A DNA stretch of 64,000 nucleotides from Tubiluchus corallicola. Lineage: Eukaryota > Priapulida > Priapulimorpha > Priapulimorphida > Tubiluchidae. A program made the position numbers and the translations under genes. Location of the stretch: NCBI GenBank assembly GCA_030141605.1, contig JAQGDQ010000198.1, forward strand, positions 47,501 to 111,500, given 5' to 3'. Shown here piece after piece: positions 57,301-64,000 of the stretch. The notes beneath the pieces were generated by a model. It ran no database searches. It was not told where the DNA came from and was given only the letters and a program-made list of their open reading frames with translations. Position 1 is the stretch's first letter; the number at the start of each line of letters is the position of its first letter.

Positions 57301-58671
57301 GCCGAGTATCATAAAAAATGATAAAATATGAACCAATAGTTTTAGCCACTAGCTACTTTAAAATAGCAATAAAGATAATATTTAGCGTACACAGAATATT
57401 TGATTTGTAATTTCATTTTTTTAATACTACAATGAGGCGCTGACCAATGAACACAAGTTATTTGTTACGTAATCTACATTTACATTTATTATTATGACAG
57501 GAATCAGTGTTTTATTTTGTATCACCTGAAAGCAGCAGTGATTTAAAAGTATCCAAGATTTTTTTAGCGCAGTTGAGGTCTTCAAATGTCAGGAACGCTT
57601 TTAATACAAATGTTACCAAAAATATTATTCTTAAACATGGTCTATAACAAACAAATATTTCATAAATACTGCTTTTAATTACTAAGACATATCTACCACT
57701 TATGCTGCTGATTTCAAATGCTTCTTCATTTTCCTCGCTAAAAAGTTTACGCTTAGATGGCCTCTTTATGACAGGTTTGGGTGAGTTGGAGCTATTGTCA
57801 TCAATACTACAGTTTTTCTTGTTCACTGAAAAAAATAGTATTTCTTTGTCATTTTAACAATTTGCTAATCACTATAATGAATAAGTGCTGACAAACTGAT
57901 TTACTTACTTTTAATGTGTTCCTGTACACCGATAATGTTATATTTTGAAAATTAATACGAACTGTTCAAAATCTTTAAACAATTCAACAATAAATTAAGT
58001 GAAAAAATAAGATATCTGTCTTCAAAATAATATGGATAACGGCGATATATGTAATATCAATAAAAACATGCCTCGTGGATTTGATTCTGGTGTAGAATTT
58101 TGTTTGCTAGCACTAGATTTCACTTCAGAACCGCTTTTCTTAGCCTGCTTTTGAGATTCATCTGAACCACTCCTAGCACGTTTGGGAGGTTCAAAGTTTT
58201 TATTATCTGTTTCAGCATCAAAAGAATCTTCGTTTGACTGACGTTCACGCCCTTGTTTCTATAAAAAATGAACATCTGTTTTTAAAAAACTGAAAAATTT
58301 TCTAAGAAAACTATATATATATATATACAACATATACATACATATGTGTGTGTGTACTATAGTAATTATCTAACTATATTTTACCATATAATATATATAT
58401 ATAGTCAATTATAGTTAGATAATTAGTTAAATGTATCTGTAATTATTTCAAATACACACACATATAGGAACCGCCATATGCGCCCACGGATGATATATAT
58501 CATCAGTGGGCGCCGCTATGCTTACTGCATATACACATACAACGTCTTTTGTGTTGGAAAGCACTTCTGGACCATACAGACCTGACTTGCATCTAATTAG
58601 CCTTACAGAATCTGCAAAACCAATTGAGGACCTAAGTCGACGACTACCTGCATGTATATTGCTTGTACAGA

Positions 58672-58724
<53 letters not shown>

Positions 58725-58731
58725 GTGTGTT

Positions 58732-58773
<42 letters not shown>

Positions 58774-61335
58774 TCCATTTAATCATCACACCATTTTGTT
58801 TTTATTAACTAATAACATTGATTCTCTTATTAAACGTATTGTAATAAGGCAATAAATAAATTACTTACTTACTACTTAATAAACAAATACATGTTTCATG
58901 ACATACATGGCAAAACAATCAGTAAAGCTAAGAGAAGATCAACTAGCTCAACAAAATTAGATCAATCATTTAAAAAATGATATCCAAACAGTAGGAAACA
59001 CTAGCAATAAAGATGAAACAGACAAAATACCGGAGGAGTAGCCTTGTTCTTTTTTGCACTAGGCACTAACTCAGAAGTGGTTCTACGTGACACAACTCTC
59101 CTCTCTGTTTGTGCTACAGAAGTTGATCTGCTTGATAGTAAAACAAAAGAAAATTTTTTATTAGTAATCAGTAAAAACATCACTAATTAAAGTGAACAAT
59201 TTAATTACTGAAAATGGATCTACCAAATTCGCCATGGCAAACAACCTACACAATCACAAAACCACTGACAGGCAATCTGAGTATTAGATGGAATGGAAGT
59301 TGAAATTCACATTGAATCATGACAATTTTAACCAAATACAAAAATACCAATCTATGATGAAAAATTTAAATGTCAATATCTTAAATCGATAACAGAAAGC
59401 ACTGTGATAGCACTGCAATGATACAACAAAAGTCATTCTACTCGTTGTGTAACATACTTTTCAGTGGGATGCGCTTTTCGTTTTGATGGCTTCCCATTTT
59501 GATGACTGAATGCAGCATTTGTGCTAGCTAATAACTTTGTTTCCCCAGAATTGCCTGAGTCAGAGCTTCTTAACAGCTTGGATGAAGCAATGCTGCCTGA
59601 CCTCGTAGCTATGCGTTCTTTTTCTTTCGTAGTTGCTAGGGAAAATTCGCCACATGCAGAACTTTTCTGCAAATGTATAACCATATTTCAATAAAGATAT
59701 GCTGAAGTGACTTTTTATACCTTTTAGTTACGCCTTTTGCAAGAAAGTTAGGCATGTGACAGCAGGACCTATTTAATGTAGATGGTTGCGAAGGAAACGC
59801 ATTTACTATCTGTTTCCTATCATTTGAAGCCTTGAAACATGAACAACAACAAAATATCTAGCTATCTTAAACAAGCAAGACCTACTTGCTTGACAGTCAC
59901 GTCAAACCAGCATCACGTCTTGACACTAGTTGGGGTCATGTCGAAAAAGCAAAAATATGGCCGTAATTTGAAATTCAAGTGATATAAATTTGAAATATGA
60001 TGTAATTATAAACTTGAAACTTATTTATTAAAGAACTAGATATATTTGCTGACGTTTGCTTGCTCCATAAAATATTAGTCATATAACAACCAACACCTAT
60101 AATCAGCTAGATTTCAATTGTAATATGATCTCTCAGACCACTAGATAGTCAAATTTACTTTTTATTCCTATTGTAAAATCTAATTCAGGTACAAAACAGC
60201 TTATCGCCAGATCAAGCAAGCATTACAATCAGCACGCAGTGAAACTGAATTAAGTAAAATTACAATATTTGAAACATTTAAAAATTTTGAAAAAAAAAAC
60301 TCAGGGAACTACTTATAAATAGTTTCATTAGTTAACAATGTATTTTATTTTCTTTTTAACTCTAATCAAGCTTTACAACCATGCTTTTATGCAACATTAA
60401 TTAGGATATCTCTTTACTTTTTATATTTATTATTTATATTTTGTACTTCCATACGCTATTATAAACTGTGCAAAGAAAAATCTCATTTATGGGGCCTGTA
60501 CACGTAATGTAAAAATAAAAAAGGAAATAAAATAGACTCTTGAGCCACAGGCTTCTAATATACATGTCCTTGTGAGAAAAACATAAATCACAATCACCAG
60601 AAGAACAACAAAGTGAACATACCTCTGAGCATTCATCCGATGCATCATTCCCTTTCTCAGATTCACACTGTTTCGTATGTTCTGTATAAACTTGAATGTA
60701 CTTTTCTCCAGCCTATCAAAATTATGTTCAAGATAATTAAAACAAAAAAAACAGCAAATCAATCAAAAATACAACTATGCTCATGTGTATTTGATGAAAT
60801 AGTAGACCAACACTACCAACCTTGCAGCAAAGGCTTAAAGATCAGATATTAGTTATTACAAAAACGATTACCCCATTATACATATTTACCTTAAACAGCT
60901 TGATGAGTTTAATAAAAGGTGAATTTTTATCAATATTGTAAGTCCGTCATTTAGGTTACAGTGGTATTAGTTTTTGTTATTTTGTTTATGCAATTAACAA
61001 GCAAATATATACTTATCACTACTGGTGAACACGCAGGTATTAAAATTTTAAATTGTGTAATGGCCAAGATAACTATTAAATATTGTTGCAAATGTATTAC
61101 GAAAAAGGTCATTAGTAAATACATCATAATCTGACTGACTTACATTTTTACAAAATACATAAAGTTAGCACATATAGCAAATTGTTAATTTACCAATTGT
61201 ACGGTAAAATGACATACTTGAGAAACAATTATTCCCATCTCATATGAGCACAAAATGGCAGACCTGTGCAAAGACTGTTAATTCCATTTGCAATGAGTCA
61301 GCTAATGAATTGTTAATTTCCTTGGAAATAATTTC
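48331..61335 (-). CDS. telomere-repeat-binding-factor-like protein with C-terminal telobox Myb domain; 5' end not found
   Basis: TERF1/TERF2-type proteins bind double-stranded TTAGGG repeats through one Myb domain. Eleven exons join in phase on the minus strand: 61335-61264, 60712-60623, 59666-59458, 59127-59031, 58258-58072, 57825-57697, 57597-57526, 57083-57014, 55132-55047, 54200-54136 and 48504-48331 (stop 48333-48331), giving 416 residues. The last two exons encode RRRKWTQDEE joined to IRFFKAVKKYGEGQW, then CKFPHRTNVNLKDKWRSM. The spacing and the telobox core VNLKDKWR match TRF Myb domains. The middle is a long Ser/Lys/Glu-rich linker with basic clusters, as in TRFs. The TRFH dimerisation domain is not identified. 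The exon at 58072 uses a GC donor. Exons 61335-61264 and 57597-57526 are the least certain. Symbol withheld because TERF1 and TERF2 cannot be told apart. Confidence 0.82.
49506..49716. repeat. degenerate tandem array of about 20-bp half-palindromic units
   Basis: About ten units of 18-22 bases. Most centre on a word like AAACTATAGTTT, AAACTACGGTTT or AAACTATGGTTT joined by short linkers (for example CTAACA, AAGACA). It lies in the last intron of the TRF-like gene. Confidence 0.75.
49959..50306. other. less AT-rich open stretch of unknown nature in a TRF-like gene intron
   Basis: A 115-codon frame is open on the plus strand, and a 64-codon frame on the minus strand (50108-50302; AVVVIVVDGLTPSTV, then VVFRRLSGGPWRDDG). 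The composition is coding-like and differs from its flanks. The minus frame looks more protein-like, but it ends at a stop without a donor. It may be an old retroelement or gene fragment. No family is recognised. Confidence 0.3.
51295..51526. repeat. four imperfect tandem copies of a 63-65-bp unit
   Basis: The word TTTCAACCTCTGTAATCAT or close variants recurs at about 51301, 51364, 51427 and 51492, each followed by TTTCCAATTC and an AAATAATTA-type segment. The copies differ at many positions, so the array is older than the one at 47.4 kb. The 78-codon frame across it is a by-product. Confidence 0.93.
52061..52260 (+). mobile_element. Tc1/mariner (IS630)-type 5' end with eroded transposase start
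   Basis: ATAGGGTGACACAAAAGTCA at 52061-52080 matches the terminal sequence of the element at 31026. About 80 bases inward the frame at 52159 begins MKYTNSQTMKTDIKFCFEN, resembling the N-terminal helix of transposases of this group. The match fades after about 30 codons and no opposite end is seen. Confidence 0.5.
52330..52510 (-). mobile_element. LINE 3' end with hairpin
   Basis: GGCCAGCAG at 52458-52466 pairs perfectly with CTGCTGGCC at 52498-52506. The tail on the minus strand (ACTTATTTGTGCCTAAATAA, then AATAATAAT-type sequence) has the layout of the other LINE 3' ends in the window. The hairpin bases differ from those of the 11.8-kb family. Confidence 0.5.
52511..54135. other. intron of the TRF-like gene, no feature seen
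   Basis: AT-rich intronic DNA between the last two exons. The short frames lack support. Confidence 0.4.
56465..56530 (+). mobile_element. tRNA-like SINE head
   Basis: TAGCCTAATGG at 56475-56485 fits the A box exactly in a GTTAGCCTAATGGTTA context; the B-box region (ATATGAGAACAAC) is decayed. Confidence 0.35.
56948..56982. repeat. (CA)n/(CG)-interrupted microsatellite
   Basis: ACACACGCACGC-type units grading into pure CA. Confidence 0.9.
58310..58470. repeat. nested inverted repeat with TA and GT/CA tracts
   Basis: AGTAATTATCTAACTATA (about 58359-58376) is mirrored by TATAGTTAGATAATTAGTT (from about 58408). Outside these, ATGTGTGTGTGTA and TACACACACAT form a second complementary pair. Together they make a fold-back of about 150 bases. 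Confidence 0.75.
58480..58513. repeat. 34-bp near-perfect palindrome
   Basis: The GC-rich ends GCGCCCAC and GTGGGCGC enclose GGATGATATATATCATCA. Only one base pair is mismatched over 17 pairs. Confidence 0.95.
58674..58774. repeat. compound (GT)n(GA)n microsatellite
   Basis: About 74 bases of GT with two interruptions run directly into about 27 bases of GA. The Cys/Val-rich and His/Thr-rich frames over it are artefacts. Confidence 0.98.
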
Positions 61336-61598
61336 CTAAGTTTATGAGCACACAAAAATAAAATCTCCAAGGCAATTCTCTATAGTGTTAATTGACACTC
61401 TGACAAGATCATTTAATCACATACACAGGGCAACAAAACATTGCATGATTGTTTATATTTTCCAGTTAGTAACTTAACCTTACTTAGGTTCAAACAAATA
61501 GGTACTAAAGATGAAGTTGTAGTCAAGTTATCACCTATTTGTTCTATTCAATAATATTTCCATCGGCTTTTTTTGCAATAGCATTTGAAACTGCTGGT

Positions 61599-61622
61599 TT
61601 TATATATATATATATATATATA
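61599..61622. repeat. (TA)n microsatellite
   Basis: A dozen TA repeats. Confidence 0.9.
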
Positions 61623-61639
61623 AAATTAAAAATTTAACA

Positions 61640-62470
61640 AACTGATATAAAAAATAATTATTTTAATGTATTTTATTACTCCTCATAAATAGTCTGTTTA
61701 AACAAAAATGCAAAACAAACCCAAATGAAGGTCAGTCTTGCAAAACGTTCATTACAAAAGGTAAATTAATTGCAAACAACACATTAAAACAACTGTATTA
61801 CATAAAGCAGCTTATTTATTTCAGAAGCAAGCTATTTGATTCAAACAAAAATGACGTATATGCAAGACAGTACATTTTTTCACAAATGTAAGAACTATGT
61901 TCTACAAAAAAATATCAGCAAACATTAAAATAACACAGAATTACATTTCGTTACATACCAATAAAAAATAAACAATTACAAACATCAAATCTAAGGCGTC
62001 GTTAAATAAAATAACCATTAAGCGAAACTAGTGTTAATTAATAGTGACCTCAGTTGAATGTGTAACATTGACAGAAACTAACTAATGCACTCAAACCAGA
62101 ATTATTGCACACTTGTACCGTTAGCAAATGTATTACTACAGCTCCTCCAGCATATATTTTACTTCATTATCATTATGCTCGTTATTTTTTTAAAGAAAGA
62201 AAACCAAATGCAACTAACATAAGTTCCAGCAAAACTGCAGTCAAAATTAAACATATACATGTTATTTCATATTTACATGTTAACAATTTAAGTTTTGTTC
62301 CATTATGGTGAGGTAGCAAAAATGTTTTCCCACTTCGTTGGTTATGTATGAGTTATATGCTACATTCAAATTCTATTATGGTCTTTAACCACGCAAGCCT
62401 TACAGTACTGGTAGCTTAACAATTAACAACAAAATACAGCCTTTTAAATTTAAAACAAAAACAAAATTAA
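61640..62470. other. gap between the TRF-like exons and the next gene, no feature seen
   Basis: AT-rich sequence. I looked here for upstream exons of the TRF-like gene on the minus strand and found none with acceptable splice sites and coding character. Confidence 0.4.
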
Positions 62471-62475
62471 TAAAG

Positions 62476-62485
62476 TTTATTTATT
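62476..62485 (-). terminator. overlapping AATAAA motifs at the stop codon
   Basis: Two overlapping AATAAA words on the minus strand (62485-62480 and 62481-62476) coincide with the stop codon of the gene ending at 62477. If used as a poly(A) signal, the 3' UTR would be only about 20-30 bases. Confidence 0.3.
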
Positions 62486-63905
62486 TCTTGAATACCATGC
62501 AAATTTTGGATTAACTTTAGCTTTATGAGGATTGCTGTCTGTTCTGTAATGTACTGCATTGGTAGACTTCACTGGACAAATTAAATCTTCAAAATGCTTT
62601 ACATATCTCATGGAGTAGTTGACATAATCCTGGCATGAAGGCTGTGTGAACAAGCTTTTAACCGTATCAAGCAAATCGGATATAATCCTAAAAACGAAAG
62701 TTCAATTAAATTTCATGTAATTTCATAGTGTACATTTTAAACTGTTGATATACTAATAATTAGACAGTGCTATAATGCTAACAGAAGAAAAAAAAATACT
62801 ATGCCAAACTTACTTGCAGTCATCTACAGACAAAGGCTTGCCATGTGTTAACCAATTGATCTGCAATAGTTTTGCAGCCTGTTTTTGCATTGTCATGGTG
62901 AATTTCTCAATATTACGTGAATTTGGTCCCTCATCACCAAATGTTGATGTCATACAGGCCATTGTATTTTGAACTGCAAAAAGCATATTCATAAGTTTTT
63001 TTTTATGAAACCAATATCGATAAAATGTAGCAATGCTTACAACATTTTTTAGAAAAAAACGGCTTCAGTCAAATATTTTCTAGTCTCAGCTAATAAAAAA
63101 GTTGAAAATGACAAGGCATGATTGGAAAAATAGTCAAAAGACTGTTAATACTGTATTTACCATGATGGAATGAACACACTGGCTGACATTATTCAAAAAC
63201 CAAAATTATATATAAAATGAAACATACGTTATTGCAACATGCATGTGAGCTACTGCTACATCACCTACTTGTTTCTGTTGAAACTATGACAATAAATAGA
63301 GAGTTTAAAAGCAATTTGCTGACAAAAAACTTTATTTTTAATATACTTTTGCACAAAAAAGCATCTTAACATCTGAAGTACTCACACTTTTCATCACTCA
63401 AGAGGTAAGCAGGATCACTCAAACATTGATCTTTTGCAGTCACGAATAAAGCTGATGTGTAGAATTTTAAATCAGCAACAGTAATTTCTTTAATAATGTG
63501 ATTCAGCTCATCTGGAAGGTATTCCAAGCCCAGGCTTGACTTCATTTCTTCTGGAACAGCTTTAAGCATGTCTTCAACAAATTTGTCATCATCTTTGCAT
63601 TTGGCAACCTTTAACAAACCGTCCAAACAACCCGGAAATGGTTCAATTATGCCTCTGCAAAACAATTAACGCATTTATAAAAAATTATTTAAAACTCGGT
63701 GAAACATGTAAAAAATTAGGAAATTTTATGAAAGGTGCCTTATATTAGTAGATTAATCAAATGTTCAGTAACAGCCTCAACAAACTACAGACTAAACAAC
63801 AGTCAGGAATGAAATAAAAATGCCTTAACAAAAATCATACAGGATGCACACAATCCAGAATCTGTCTGAAGCAACATGTTTGAGAAAGATTTTTGCTCAC
63901 CTACG
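62477..63905 (-). CDS. unrecognised protein, last four exons (5' end outside or near window end)
   Basis: Three exons join well: 63654-63386, 62973-62814 and 62687-62477, with consensus donors GTGAGT and GTAAGT and stop at 62479-62477, giving about 212 residues. A further upstream exon probably ends at 63905 (phase fits a CC|GTAGGT donor; a G|GTGAGC donor two bases on would break the frame) and runs toward 63990. The product is helical-looking with scattered cysteines: GIIEPFPGCLDGLLKVAKC, KAVPEEMKSSLGLEYLPDE, KLLQINWLTHGKPLSVDD, IISDLLDTVKSLF. There is no signal peptide or membrane segment in the visible part. I do not recognise the family. It could be a separate gene, or an alternative 3' end of the same locus as the TRF-like exons downstream, where a dimerisation domain is missing. 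Confidence 0.65.
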
Positions 63906-64000
63906 GGTTTGATGAATGCTGTTCCACCATCTTTCTTACAAGCAGATTTTTATTGAACGTGATTAATTTTTTGTCTTCTCAGACAAACTGTTCAAGTTCA

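Noticed and set aside
58448-58855. Cys/Val-rich and His/Thr-rich frames
   Set aside because: Translations of the (GT)n(GA)n microsatellite.

Overview
This 64-kb window is nuclear DNA from an animal, most likely an AT-rich invertebrate. It holds widely spaced genes with many short exons, GT-AG introns with pyrimidine-rich acceptors, and a heavy load of decayed non-LTR retrotransposons, SINE-like pieces, MITEs and simple repeats. I cannot name the species. No bacterial operon, CRISPR or phage structure is present. Because genes are intron-split, most long open frames are meaningless; the calls below rest on exon chains whose splice phases agree.

Layout. 1-810 (+): last two exons of an unrecognised gene. 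2372-5253 (-): NAA50, N-alpha-acetyltransferase 50, four coding exons with the first exon not located. 6540-8870 (+): decayed LINE with endonuclease tail and reverse transcriptase. 9.2-15.4 kb: intergenic, with a 34-bp-arm inverted repeat and a second LINE (-) of nearly 3 kb plus the 3' end of a relative. 15522-22543 (+): complete nine-exon cytosolic acetoacetyl-CoA thiolase (ACAT2 type). 26733-43316 (+): a two-exon gene for a two-membrane-segment protein resembling BK-channel beta subunits (KCNMB/TipE-like), split by a 15.9-kb intron full of transposon debris and a 5S rRNA pseudogene. 48331-61335 (-): an eleven-exon gene whose last two exons form a telobox Myb/SANT domain, as in the telomere-repeat factors TERF1/TERF2; its start is not found. 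62477 to the window end (-): last exons of an unrecognised gene, either separate or the upstream part of the TRF-like locus.

The genes belong to unrelated pathways (protein N-terminal acetylation, mevalonate/ketone metabolism, channel modulation, telomere binding) and do not form a functional cluster. The most interesting non-gene signal is a base-paired hairpin shared by the 3' ends of several LINE copies with partly compensatory changes, which looks like an RNA recognition element for retrotransposition. Other notable structures are a 34-bp near-perfect palindrome, a degenerate array of about 20-bp half-palindromic units, and several tRNA-like SINE heads with RNA polymerase III boxes.
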